DNA from: Albula goreensis
Taxonomy: Eukaryota; Chordata; Actinopteri; Albuliformes; Albulidae
Assembly: GCA_022829145.1 (NCBI GenBank)
Contig: CM040752.1
Location: 29,543,586-29,607,585, forward strand
Direction: 5' to 3'
Length of the DNA stretch: 64,000 nucleotides
The translations under genes and the position numbers were made by a program. The notes below the pieces were generated by a model. It had not been told where the DNA came from and did no database searches. It saw only the letters and a list, made by a program, of their open reading frames with translations. Numbering within the stretch: position 1 is the first letter of the stretch; each line of letters begins with the position of its first letter. Below, in pieces: positions 41,236 through 54,419 of this stretch.

Positions 41236-42238
41236 CCCATCACCGTGGAAACACCCAAACCTCATTTTTCACATGTCCTACTCCTGGACAAAATGCACTG
41301 TATTCCAGCATGTTACTGTACATCAGTAATTTCATGTTCGTACTATTTTTTTTTAATTCTTGACTAGAGACAATTATATTTTACTGTATTTTTTGTAAAT
41401 ATTACCTTTAGAATGCTTCCTTTTTTAAAATTAAAATTGTTTGGTAAATACTGTACTGGAATTTCTTGAAAGTCTACATACATCTGACTGGTTTTGTCTT
41501 TCGATTTGATATGCAGATTGGACAAATTATTGTACTAGTCATGTCTATGGGGCCAGAATGGCTTTTGGTTTTTTATAGTCAAGTTCCAAAGATGACTTGC
41601 TCAGAAAAATTTCATAAGGATGATAAATATCATGAATAAAACCCCTTTCTTTAGTTTTTATAGGTACTCACAAGTATATGTATGTTATATTGTGGATGTG
41701 AGCTAAGAATCTGATTTCCTGTTTTTACAACATCGAGAGGATGTGGTTTGAGAAAAACACAAGGTCCATAATTACCACAGTAGTCGAAATGTCTCACAGG
41801 CACCTGGTGTCCTTATGTCTTCAGTGTGGCCAAACACAAGCAAAACGAAAAAAAAAACCATGCAAAACTCCCCCCCAACAGTCTTAAGGCCAGCACTTAT
41901 AAGTACTTGTTGTGATTTTTGATGCGTGATAATGTTTCCTACCTTCAATCAGTGAAACAAAAAATTAAATCAAATTTTGTATAGATATTGATAAAATAAT
42001 CAATAGGTTAACAACATCAGATTACTTTTTTATTTTGTTAACCACACTCAAACAACCACTATTCTGAATATACATATATTTAAAAAAAAAGAAAAAAGTA
42101 CATTAACCGCTTGTTTATCCTTTCATGTCAGCTTTAGCTTCATAGTAAAATATTAATGCTTAGCTTTAATGCAGACAGACAGACAGACACCACAGTCAGA
42201 AGCACTGTTGAAAGTCAAAAATACAGTACAAGAAACTT
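41236..42238. other. Convergent 3'UTR region of actr8 and il17rb
   Basis: The stop codons of the two tail-to-tail genes are about 1 kb apart. Candidate poly(A) signals are AATAAA at 41635-41640 on the plus strand for actr8, and TTTATT at 42029-42034 (AATAAA on the minus strand) for il17rb. No other gene is seen. Confidence 0.5.
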
Positions 42239-45200
42239 TCACCTATACAAATTTACACCACTATAAAAAGTGCCACTGGTTTGCCCATTCAAAATGTCTT
42301 CCTTGCTACCTAATGCATTGATTGTACTGCCATCTGGGCGGTCTGACTGAGATTTCTCACAGGTCTGCAGCTCTTGTATTGCCTCCCTCAGTTTCCTGGC
42401 AGCTTCACTGTTAAGTGACTGTTGCTTTAACCCCAATGAGGAGAAGCAGCAGAATCTCCCTCCAGTGGTGTGATAAAGGTGGCTGCCAAGTTTCTCCACG
42501 TCACTCATCATAGAGTAGGCCTCACACAGCCTCAGAGCTGCAGGGAGGCAATTCTTGTCAGGTTTGTCACCCAGGTGCACAGTGCAGTACTTCCGGAGGG
42601 CCGTCGTGCTCTGGGCCTGGCCCGCCACCATGTTAACAGCCAAGGAGAAGACGTCCTCTGTGGACGCCGGAATCGTGTGGTCCCTCAAGCTGGGCAGGTG
42701 GCAGTGTGCAGCTTCAATATCCCTGTCCTCCTTTCTCGGTGCACAAACGATGATGACTTTGTTCACATGCTCCATCTGCTTGGTCAGCCAGCACATGGGG
42801 CCCTGCTCTGCCATCCTCGCCCTCTGCCACACATCTATGACGACCCTGCAGTGCCACTGGGACTGCAGAAAATCGGCAAATGCCAAGACCGCCCTCTGGA
42901 ACACCCTATTTTCAGCAGGGTAGACCACGAGCACAGACAAGGGTGGGTTGGTCTCTATGGTTCCAGTTAGCTCGCCAAATCCAGAGTGAGACTTTTTTCT
43001 TTGACCTACAATTAGAGAAGTTGCAATAAAAAAATATAAACTGTAAGGCACCAGTTGCACCACTACTTTGAAACAAGATTCACTTGTCAGCAAATACTGT
43101 AAATAGGATTCGGGCTGCCAATACACAGCAGACTGTAACTTCTTGGTGTACAGTATACAATTCCCAAGTATCAACATGATCTGGGACTTCCTTTCACAGG
43201 TAATGATAGAGTCCTTTCAGTGCAGGGTATGTTTCTTGCTGTCAGGATGGACACTTGAACCTTACTTGTTCACAGAGACATAGTGGCAGAGAATCTCCAA
43301 CAAACAGGAATGTAAGACCAGTATGTATGAGTATGACACTGAGGTGTTGAACTTCCGAATGATTCCTAAGTCTATAACGTGTAGTGGGATGGACTATGGC
43401 TCTGATAGAACTGTGGGAGAAGACTGCTGGTCTAACATAAAAAGGGTCAACAGAAAATCACAGCTGGGAATTTTCCCAAGAGCTAGTCCTAAGATCTGAT
43501 CTTGACCATTCAAAAAAGCGCTGAAACAGGTAAGGCTGTGCGGCATCCAACCTTCAAGACTTAAGTACTGCCGAGCAGCTGGGGTTCAGCAGTACTTAAG
43601 CAACCAAGTTCAACACCTTTTTTTTTTTTTTATAAAGAGCACTTACACCATTTGAGAGCAGCAACTGGCAGCAGCATCATCATTATACTGCAAAGCCCAA
43701 GCCAAAATGGCCATCTCGGAGGATCTGCCATTGAAGCAAAGCACAGGTCATGATCAGAATAGAACTGTTTTATCAAGTTCTTAATTTGTACATTGAAATA
43801 GCCTTGGAAACAGACTGGCTGCAGATCCAGCATGTCTTGGGAGGCTATACAAATTTTACAATTTTATAGTAAATATACTAAAAATCTTAAGCAAAACTTT
43901 CAACTTGGCAATTCATTTTTACATAGGCTACAGTTGATAAAGCATTTCTTACAAGGCTGTTTTGTTTACTCTTTTTTTTTTAATACAGTGAGGCTTTAGC
44001 TTCCTTTGCTAATTATAATTTTTGTTTAATTTTGTGTTTTTTACATTCTGGATTTAGCCCGCTACTGCATATTGCAAACCTTGTGGATGGCCTCCAGATT
44101 AAATGAAATATAATAAAGATAACAATTAGCAGTAATTTGTTCATCCTGATGGTGGTGCTATAAGGCATTTTGAAACTGGCCATAGCCAGACGTTCCTGTG
44201 TAATATCAGGCAGCTAAGATAGGCGGGATCTGCTGAGGGTCAAATAAAAATGGCCCAAGACAAAGTTGATTCATCAGTTATGAATTACCTCTCTATGAAT
44301 TAGAACATATTTTTAAAAATCAGTTTCATATCACAGGATTGGCTACTGGAATGCAACACAGTTGGTGCACCTCCCTCAAACTCTGACAATTTGCTGTTGT
44401 GTAAAGTTAGACTGTAGCTGTGGCTTAAAAAGAATGACTGTATGAGGCCTGACTTAGCTAACTGAATATCAATAGCCCTATAAGAAAATGACTCACCTCT
44501 TCTAGAGAAGTTGATTCACAGCCACAATTACAGTGAAATTACATTTTATTACATTTAATGTAATAATAATAATGGGTGGCAAACAAAAACTGATAAACTG
44601 TAAATCTTGAGCCTTCCAGACAGGGCTAATTAATATGCTGTCCTTTGGTCAAGACATGGCTGATATGTCAGGCAGGAAACAATGCTTTCAGGTTGTTATA
44701 GAGTACACAGCATAAGCGATACATTGTTTGCCTGTTTTTCAGTATTTCAGAGAATTAGGGACAAGACCGCTCCTCTGTCCAGTTACCTACAGTTCGAGAT
44801 GACCCATCTACTACATTTTCTCAGTGCCAACAGTGTCCTGGCTATGAACAGTGGCAGCTTTGTAAAATTCTGCTTGCATCTGACCCATGTGAACAGTTGG
44901 TACAACAGGCATTTTCATGAAATATTTATTTGCATAGGGCTACCTATTTATTGTGAAAGAACTTATTGTAACTGATCTGTAAAACAGCTTCCAGTCCCAA
45001 TCTCTTTACATTCAGTCAAGGTACATTTCACATCAAAGACAAATGATATAAATTGCCAACCATGCAGGGCTTCACCTTTGGGGTGTTGTTCTCCTGAAAT
45101 ACCTGAAAGACAACCATTAGGTGTAATGAGAATTGATGAAAGCCACATACTGTATCATAATGTTCTAGTAATACTTGCCTCTTGGGGCGCAGTCCACAGC

Positions 45201-48200
45201 CAGAGTTTTAGCACACTTGTCACATTCAGGAAAGTTTTGCGTAATCTGAAATGTAAATTTGACATGTTTTATCAAGTCTTGTGTATGACAATAATAAATG
45301 TGCATTTAAATCATACATAATTTTCTTGCTGAAAAAAATAGAAAAACAGTCCTGTGATTATAAAAAAGCCAGCACATGAACATTTGTAAGACAACTGAGA
45401 TCAGAAAGAAAGCAGAAATCAGGGAAAACCGGCCTATTGTGTGCTAGTGCCGAGGAATCTGCATTTTCCTGTGTGTGTGTTTAAGTAAGAGTAGCAGAAC
45501 GCTTGAGTAGGGGCTGTTGGAGTTTGCTTTCTTGCTAAAAAAGAACACAACCAGACAATTCACTACATTATGCAGAAAAGTAGCTTCTGTAAGTGGTGCC
45601 AGCTGGACTTCAGGGGTGATTTCTGATTAGACCAGTACCAGCTGTACTCTCAGGCGGTAGACAGAAATTGTGTGGATCCCTCCCAGCACTATTGTACCCC
45701 CCCAGATTCAGTAGGTGTCTTCCATTACCATTACACACATAGAGGTCTGTCAACACCCCTCTGTACGTTACATACAGACATTTAAAAATTGCACTGTACA
45801 CTACATTGTTGGCCATTTTTACTCTGATTCAGTGGGCATTAATTCAGTGGTCTTACCAGAACAAAGAGATTTTCACATGGCAAAGTTGAATTCAGAGTTC
45901 CCATACACCTGGATTCCCCCTCCTGCTGAAGAAAAATACATCCTTTTTTGTTCCATCTCGTAAGTGGAATTCAAAAATCATTCCAATCATTTTCAGGATG
46001 GAGAGATTATTTGATGGCTTACTGTGGTGAACTTGTCTGCGGCGATGAACTCATTAAAATCCTTTTGATGGCATTTCTCCTCTGAGTCACATCTCCACAG
46101 CTCTAGTCTAAATTCTGTGGAGGAGCTACAAGAAAAGCTCACTTCTGCTTGACCATTTGAAAAGCGACTGGTAATGTTTGGGTTCCATTCAGGCTCTGTA
46201 AACGCAAACATTTTTTGAAGTTCATAAGCTGATGGTATACTGAACATATTATGGAATCTCACTTGCATGGTAATTAATGCATTTTGGTACCACCAAGCGG
46301 TAAAAAAAAGTGGTTTAAGCCTTGGATTAAAGTGGTTTACCTTTCTCTGAACATGAGTGATGATGCTTCATTCGTTCCTCGCTGCAATCTGCAAAGTGAA
46401 CGATTACAACACTGCTATGCAATTACATCTGAATCATGTACTTCATATGCCCTCAGGAGCGTTCATGTATTAGAGGTCATTTTAATTAAACATACTCGGT
46501 GAGGGAAAGCTTATCATTTTCCAGCCGGAATCGCTCCCTATCATTGGTACTGGAAGGTTGATTACAGCAACAGTGTAAAGGTTATCTGGCTCTGCTGTGA
46601 TGTCAGTGAACTGGAACCACAGCTGTGAGAGAGATATACATGCAGAAGACATAATTTTCAGTGTTTTTAGGCTGAATGAGAATGTACTTAATGTGTTATG
46701 TAATGTAATGTGTTAAATACCTGCTCATAACCAGTGGTGTTAACTTCATTAAAATGGGGCTGATACTGGCAATTGAAACACCTCTGGTCAACACAGATCC
46801 AGGTACCACTAAGGTACTCATTGCTCTCTGAAACAGATGGAAGTATGCGAGCATAGGTACAATTAAACAAGAAACCATTCCATTCTCAGTGTCTTAATGT
46901 TTATTTCTATTGGGCAATGCATGTGTGTATGTATGTGAGGTCCATATATATACAAACATCAAGTCTGAGACCATGACCAAAACCTGTTTTTGTTATTTAC
47001 CAAACACTAATACATTTTTACTTACTTGATCATTCTTATTCAAGAATACATTTTCTAGAGCTGCTACTGATAAACATTCTTGGATCTTTGATGAATCCTC
47101 ATATGAAAATTAGCAACACTGAAAGTACACCACATGTTGGAGAGATTTACATCCAAAGCATGATAAGGAATACCTAAAGTGACCGCACCATCTGAAGACC
47201 AATACATCAAGAATCTTTATGAGACAGAACCGCATCTGCATCCAATATTCAAAGCCAATTGAACAATAACCCTCACACAATTAACACAGGGAAAAGGATT
47301 ATTGGAAAACTGCAGACATACACACTTCTGACTTAATGTCTTTTCTACTTAGTGAAAATTTATCATAAAAGATGAAAAGAGTTCTATATATACACTATTT
47401 CTGTATGTATTGTTTCTTGCTCATTTCAAATTTATGGTAAGAACCAGGTAAGAACCGACATTAAAACAACTGTTAAAATGTTAATTAGCCTAAATTCATT
47501 AGACTATTCTGGGAGATGAATTCATAAAAATACATTTAATTTAATTAAAGTAATACACCGAATCATTTGGTCAGCAAACTAGATCAGCTGGCCTGCACTT
47601 GTTCGTTTGTAGAAAACTTTATACTCAGTAATATCGAGAGCATCAGCGAGACGGTGTTTCATTTAAATGCGATCCTACTGTAAGGTGCTTCATTATACTG
47701 TATTTGCATAAGGAATGCGTAAAATGGTGTTCTCGCTTTAACAATGTTATTTTTTTTTTGTTCTTAGCGTGTAATAATTTGCATCCGTTAATGCAATATG
47801 AACTCGCCTAAGTGACCTATAATATTACAGTGGAGTGATAATACGGTGATTAATACTGCAGTTTATTATTAAAACAATGAAAGTGAACCCTATACATGAA
47901 GCGTCTTGTTCTTTTCTAATACATGAAATTGCCAACTTTGTTAAAATAATAATAATTTAAAAAAAAAAAAAAAAAAGTAACCATGGGTATGCCAAGATCA
48001 CATGGACACAGGAAAGGTGCACGGTCAATGGACCTGCCCGCAGATGCTCCTCGCAGGAAGAATGATTTCGCCGGACCGTCGCAACATCTTGGAGAAGCAA
48101 ATGGGCACAGGAGGGTTTCTTTTCTGGATTAGCGCTACACTATAACCCAATACACTAAAATCCTCCGAATGTAATGTTTTAGAACAATGTTGAGCACAAC

Positions 48201-49341
48201 ATTATGAAACGCTTGAACTTTACCATTTCGCTGAATTGTTTGCTAAGGTGGCATGTCAAATTTCAATTGCTGTAAGAACTGCAGCATAAAGGACAATGGT
48301 TACTGGCTCAGTTTCATTGTTCTGCGTGTTAATAACAGGGAGTATCCTGCACAATTTAAAAATATGAATCCGAACCCCACTGAAAAGTAAAGTGAGACAG
48401 TAACATATCACTTAAGTTATGTTTGATACTTACCTACGGTATGATTATCTATTTTTAAAGTTGTAGGCAATTACCCTTAAGGTGAGTTGTTATTGACTCC
48501 TTTGAGTGGTATTGGTAGATAAATTAACATATCATAAAAGGAAGGAAAAAGTAAAAACTTCATACTGTCTATGTTGATGCCCCAACTGATATTCAGCGCT
48601 AACTCCGAGTCAGCAAATTTGGTAGCTAAATTAGCATATCATAAAAGGAAGGAAAAAGTAAAAACTTCATACTATCTATGTTGATGGACCAGCTGATATT
48701 CAGCGCTAACTCCGAGTCAGCGAGTGACACCGCTAGCGCCCGAACGGCTGAGGGACTTGCAACAACCTCACGCAACCAGTCGCTGGGCATACCTGCAACT
48801 AAAGACCGTGATTAAAATAACACTGCAAAGGAACGAAAACAGAAAGCAATTCAGTTAAACAACACGACATGAATCCAAAAAATCTTAAAATGATGTGAAA
48901 CATTAATCAGCCCCACTCTATGACTCAGGTAGCTAGAGGAATACGCTAATGGGTTGAGTGAATTAACAGCAACTGCTTACTGCATGTGAACATGACATCA
49001 TGTTAGGACACATTACATTTTAAACTTGAGTGGAAATAAGAAACTCTAGGAAAAAGACAAGTTTCAAAAATGTGTAAATAACTTTTTAGTCTACACGATG
49101 AGTGTAATTGCATTTAACAGTTGTATCTGTTACATACAGCCAGATTGTCAAACATATCTTACCAGTATTTTCTGAACAGGTAACGTTCTGTAAAAAAAAT
49201 GGAAGAAGTAAACAAACAATAGGTAATATTGACTCTAATTATTAAGCAGAATATGAATACAAAAATAAAAGCAAATCTTACTATCTGTGGGTCCAGAGCT
49301 GTTGTCACCTGGAACATGGCAATTAATAATAAGCTCCTCAT
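42239..49341 (-). CDS. il17rb: Interleukin-17 receptor B
   Basis: This is a single-pass cytokine receptor; in mammals it binds IL-17B and IL-17E/IL-25 and signals through its SEFIR domain to Act1. Eleven minus-strand exons: 49282-49341, 49163-49187, 48673-48792, 46721-46827, 46496-46622, 46341-46388, 46023-46195, 45179-45245, 45076-45102, 43647-43724 and 42239-43005. All phases agree: 532 aa, 11 exons as in human (502 aa). Residues 1-17 are a signal peptide (MRSLLLIAMFQVTTA). The ectodomain aligns by eye with human IL17RB at NISW, WICV, CFNCQYQ, PEWNPNIT and NFPECDKC. The membrane helix is about residues 256-274 (PFWLGLCSIMMMLLPVAAL). SEFIR starts near 296 with PLSVLVVYPAENRVFQ. Exon 8 ends at a GC donor. 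The donor end of exon 3 lies in a 107-bp tandem duplication. chdh is head to head upstream. Confidence 0.92.
43560..43600. repeat. Perfect 12-bp inverted repeat in il17rb intron 10
   Basis: CTTAAGTACTGC at 43560-43571 and its exact complement at 43589-43600 flank a 17-nt loop. A run of T follows at 43619-43630. Small hairpin; function unknown. Confidence 0.7.
48512..48722. repeat. 107-bp tandem duplication spanning an il17rb exon edge
   Basis: Two copies, 48512-48615 and 48619-48722, are offset by 107 bp and differ at only a few positions. The upper copy contains the last 50 nt of il17rb exon 3 and its donor on the minus strand. The lower copy, in intron 3, repeats that exon end and a GTATG donor (minus strand) but has no acceptor of its own. 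Confidence 0.9.
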
Positions 49342-50945
49342 GGTTGCAATAAACACTTCTTACTATCGCGGAGACTATTTAAGGTGCACTGCCCGGTGCG
49401 TATGCTTCTATCTGTGTTTATATGAGTGAATGCCAGAGGATGTGAGCGACGAGGAGTTTAAAATCACACGCCACCTCAAAACACACCCATTTTCATTGTT
49501 TTCATTACGTATTCACGTCTCCATCAGAACACTTTTTTCAACTCCAATACATTCCAAACAAATTAACATATTCATTAGTCATTCGTTTTCTTCTTGATGA
49601 CCACCGTAATTAATAGTGATAGTGATAAATAATGGGAAAACCCAAGCGGTACAAATGTGTTTTGTCATTCCAGCCATCATAATAATATGAAATGTTTCAT
49701 GATTGTGAGAGTTCGTTTTCCTGAATACGTGCAAGCACATGTCTCCGCCAAAGTATCCTGGAAAGTACTCTTAACTTTTAGCTAGAGGACTGTGTTCAAG
49801 GCTGTAGAAATACACGTTATTCGGTATTTCTACCGAATCAAAACCTTACTGCAGCAGTGCCTACTGCATGAACACAACCCAAACGACACAGTTTTAAAGA
49901 ATACAGTGTCGTAGCCCGTTAGACATGCCTACCCATAGCATTCGCTCTGTAAATATGTGGCGTACAAACAAAATCCTATTAATCTAGCTCACTATACTTC
50001 CCCAAACCTCAAGCTGAAAATAAACTACACATTTAAAACGGTCTTTTCGGTCTGACGTTCTGCATGCTGTAGCCAGTAAGATAGTGCGCTGTTTATTTCA
50101 GTTGCAGTGTCCAGTTAGCTGCTGTTTACAGCAAACTCCGCCCTATTCTACAAGTCAGGCAGCCAGCTAACTGTACTAAACCCAAAGTTGCATTCTTTGT
50201 GTGAGCTATAAGCAAACGGTAAGTTCATAAATAAATGCTTCTCTCCAGCTTGATTTCCATTCAATTTTACTTAAGATTAAATATTTAAATTTACATGTGG
50301 ATACAGCACTTTCTTTCGATAGTTAAGTGTTAAGATTCATAGCTGAGCACTGCACTAACGTTATCCATGTCGAAAGACATGAACACATTTTAATTGTGTT
50401 ATATCAAAGTTTCCCTTATATTCATATTCTTGTCAGCTTTTAATATCGGCCAAGAAATGGTGTGGCCTCACATGAGTTTAGTACCGTTAGTCGTTATGTC
50501 ATCTATGAAAGCCGATGTTTAGTTTTGCAGAACTTGTTTTCCAAGTACAAAATGAAACTCTAGAGGGCCGCCTTGCTTGAACTTTTCCCTGTTTATCCAG
50601 TCTGCGTTCCTCTGCTTGCTCCAATTAATGGCTCTGCATTTGTCGTTTCGTGCACAATGTACAGAAGTAAAGTTTACAAACTGTCATTTTTCAGTGTAAC
50701 AATTGCAGAATATAGTGCTGTAAAATTGTGATCATTTACAGTTGTTTTAAAGATTAGTACTGGAAATTTGACTTGACCCTATACATTGAATTTGAAATAT
50801 ATGCTTTGTCAAATAGGTGCAAAAACTCCATGAACACGTAATTAACTTTTTCTTTGTCTCCTGCAGGTCAGAATTTTTTTCTCTGCAGAGTGTACCATCT
50901 TGTAAAAGTCCTCTGACAAGTAAAGTCGGGATCCTTTGAATGTGA
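49342..50945. promoter_or_regulatory. Shared il17rb/chdh upstream region
   Basis: The start codons of il17rb (minus) and chdh (plus) are 1.6 kb apart and face away from each other. A likely chdh non-coding exon ends at 50218 (CAAACG|GTAAGTTC) and resumes at 50867 (CTCCTGCAG|GTCAG), 79 nt before its ATG. The divergent promoter space is therefore at most about 0.8-0.9 kb (49342 to about 50150). No clear TATA box or CpG cluster stands out. Confidence 0.55.
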
Positions 50946-53900
50946 ATGACAAGATTTATGACATATTGCTTTAATATGCTTTTCACAAAAGTGGCTAGCA
51001 GAGTGGGCAGACAGAACAACGTAACAGCATGGCAAAACTTTTCTGCCTGTCTGAGCCAGCGACGATTACCACAACATTACAGTACATCTGCTGTGCTTAA
51101 AAAGAGTGAGTCTTTTAGCTATGTCATCGTTGGTGCTGGCTCCGCTGGGTGTGTGCTCGCTAACCGTCTATCGGAAAATGTGGATGACTCTGTGCTTCTT
51201 CTGGAAGCTGGACCCAAGGACCTGCTTCTCAACAGCACTCGCCTTTCGTGGAAGATCCACATGCCGGCAGCGCTGGTGTACAACCTGTGTGATGACAAGT
51301 ACAACTGGTTCTACCACACCAGGCCCCAGAAGCACATGGATGGGAGAGTGATGTACTGGCCTCGTGGCCGGGTGTGGGGGGGCTCGTCCTCCCTCAATGC
51401 CATGGTCTACATCCGAGGCCATGCTGAAGACTACAATCGCTGGCAGAGGGAGGGGGCAGACGGCTGGGACTACGATCACTGCCTGCCGTACTTCAGGAAG
51501 GCCCAGACACATGAGCTTGGAGCCAACCAGTACAGAGGAGGGAGTGGGCCGCTCCACGTATCACGAGGAAAGACAAACCACCCACTTCACTGTGCTTTCA
51601 TTGAGGCTGGCCAGCAGGCCGGGTATCCCTTCACAGACGATATGAATGGCTATCAGCAGGAAGGGCTGGGGTGGATGGACATGACCATCTACAAAGGTAC
51701 ACAGAGAAGAACTGAGACATCCTTGGGTACAGCCACCAAAGCATGAGCTCACACCCAATTTCCTTTGTGTCCTCAGGGAAGAGATGGAGCACTGCCAGCG
51801 CTTACCTGCGCCCGGCTCTTTCCAGGCCCAACCTGAAAACAGAAGTCCGTTGCCTGACAACCAAGATCCTGTTCGAAGGAACCAAAGCTGTGGGTGTGGA
51901 ATACTTGCAGAAAGGAGAACGGAAGAAGGTAAACCAGTGTCTGTGACTGTCACTCAGCTTTATTCCAATATGCTACTGTTTGAAACCGAGCACGGTTCAT
52001 TCATAATGATTTGGGTGCATTCCAATTAATCTTTTACATTTTTCTTATCACAGAGGAAACATGTATTAGCTGCCTTGATGTCATGGCAATCAGACGGTCT
52101 GGAAAAATAGAGGAAGTTCATATTCGATGAGACAGTGTCCACATTGTATTTTGTTGTTCCATTACCACTACTCTTATCTGAGCTTGTTTTTGCCTTTATC
52201 TCTGGGTTCAGTTCTGCAACACTGATGCTGAGAAGCAGCTTGAGTTGACACGCATTACTGTCTTGCCCAGGTGTATGCAGACAAAGAGGTTATTCTGAGC
52301 GGAGGCGCTATCAACTCTCCACAGCTCCTCATGCTTTCTGGGGTCGGAAACGGAGACGACCTCAAAAAGCTGGACATTCCCGTGGTGTCACATCTACCAG
52401 GTGGCCTCTTCTATATGGAGCTTTATTTATTTGTTTTTTTTTTTACTACATTTTCAAGTACCCTGTTCAAACTTGGTTAGTACCATAGCAAGCAAGGAAA
52501 ATTGTAATGCAGCAATTCATCTCATCACCTCTCTATCTTTTGATTTTAGCAGGAAAATGAACTCCTTAAACGCAGCTAAACAGTTTGAGATTTACTCAGC
52601 ATATTCTGTTTTCTCAGCCCTCATTTGTGTTTGTGCTGGCTTGCTTATATTATGTGAGAGGTGTGCCATTCTAAAGTGATCTAGCCTCAATAACCCAGGG
52701 CTGAAACATATGCCCGTTTCTTTTATTGCTTGGTACAGAAAAATGTGTTAAGCTATAAACTGTATATTACCATGTTGCCAAGAGACCTTTGGCACCATTG
52801 CTGGCGCGACAAACGACCGTAAAGCTTTGGTCAGTGTGATGTTTGAAAGAGGTATTTAAAGGCGCATAACGAAAGACAGCATAGGTGATAGAGTCCTACC
52901 TGGGCTATGTTCCATTTACCGAGCAAAACATGCTTTTGTAAAAACAAGGTTGTTTCATCACAAGTCAAATGTGAGGCAAAACATTTCGTTCAGTTCAGCG
53001 TTTTCAGAATAAGCATAGAATACTCAACTTTCTCTGTTTCATAGATGCTGCACAGTAAAAAACCTGTCATCAATCACGATCTTTCAGTTCTGATGATACA
53101 GAATATCTAGCTTAATGTTGGGCAGGGGTCCCTATCTAAGTGAGTCATCATTTATATCTTCAATAGAATATTAAGCATAATACTGTCTTTATGTTACTAT
53201 TTTAGCTGAAGGTAAATGTGTTTAAGCCCATTTCTAAATCACAGTGGTTCCATCGGTAATTGATATCCTATGTACTGTTGAAGCTGCTGTAAGCTAGCTT
53301 CGGTCTAATTATGCATTATAAGATATTTTCAGGTGATTTAACTTTTTGGCTAAGCAAGTATGCTGATCTCATTTATACCCATACATTCATTGCACTGGAG
53401 GTGTTTCTGGAATCTTATATATAGTGGTAGTTAAGATTTGGGTTTGGAGGAAATCGCAACACTGAAAAACGTCCCACAGACTGGATACAGACTGTAGCAT
53501 AATGTTTAATTTTCTGTGTCCTTGAGCAGGTATGAGGAAAAGCATTGTGTGAGTGTCTGCTTCAAGGCGAGTCTTTCATACTCAAGTTGTGACTGTCTGT
53601 GTAGGGGTAGGCAGTAATCTACAGGACCACCTGGAGCTCTATGTGCAGCAGGAGTGCATTCAGCCTATTACACTCTACAAGGCCCAGAAACCTTTCCACA
53701 TGATCAAGATTGGCCTGGAATGGCTTCTCAAATACACAGGTATTGCAGCTGGATGGGTTTAGACAAAATACCCAGGAAGTGAATCACTCATTATTAGGGT
53801 GAAATTCATAGGTAGTTAAGTGTTTAGATTTCGGATGATATGCAGTACTACTGAAACACCGGTACAGAAAAAGGGTAGTTACTGAATTTTATTTTTTGTT

Positions 53901-54365
53901 GTGATATTTATTTGTGCATGAAGATCACATTTTTTTCACATACAGCACTGTAATGTGAAATCATGACAACCATATAAGCTCAGAACGTATTCATCTATAT
54001 GCTATTGTTGTGGAAATCCAGAACAGTGTGTTTATCTAAGATAGTTGATGCACATATATTAAATTACTTTTGTTGGTTAAAGTAACAGTATGCGTTGCTG
54101 TTGTACAAAGTGTAACTTGTGTCAAGTTGTCTGTGTTTTTTGTGGAGGGTCTTTATGCACTCAGCTTGATTAAGTTGAACCCGTGACCCCCATGCCATCT
54201 GCTGTTTCCTAGGATATGGTGCCACAGCACACTTGGAGAGTGGGGGTTTTATTAGGAGTCGTGCAGGTGTCACTCACCCAGACATCCAGTTTCACTTTCT
54301 CCCCTCCCAAGTCATAGACCATGGGCGGGTCAACCCCAGAATAGAAGCTTACCAAGTGAGTATCT

Positions 54366-54419
<54 letters not shown>

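Noticed and set aside
49342..49356. Earlier il17rb start giving MFIAT before MRSLL
   Set aside because: The codon is GTG; the first in-frame ATG is at 49339-49341 and leads straight into a good signal peptide.
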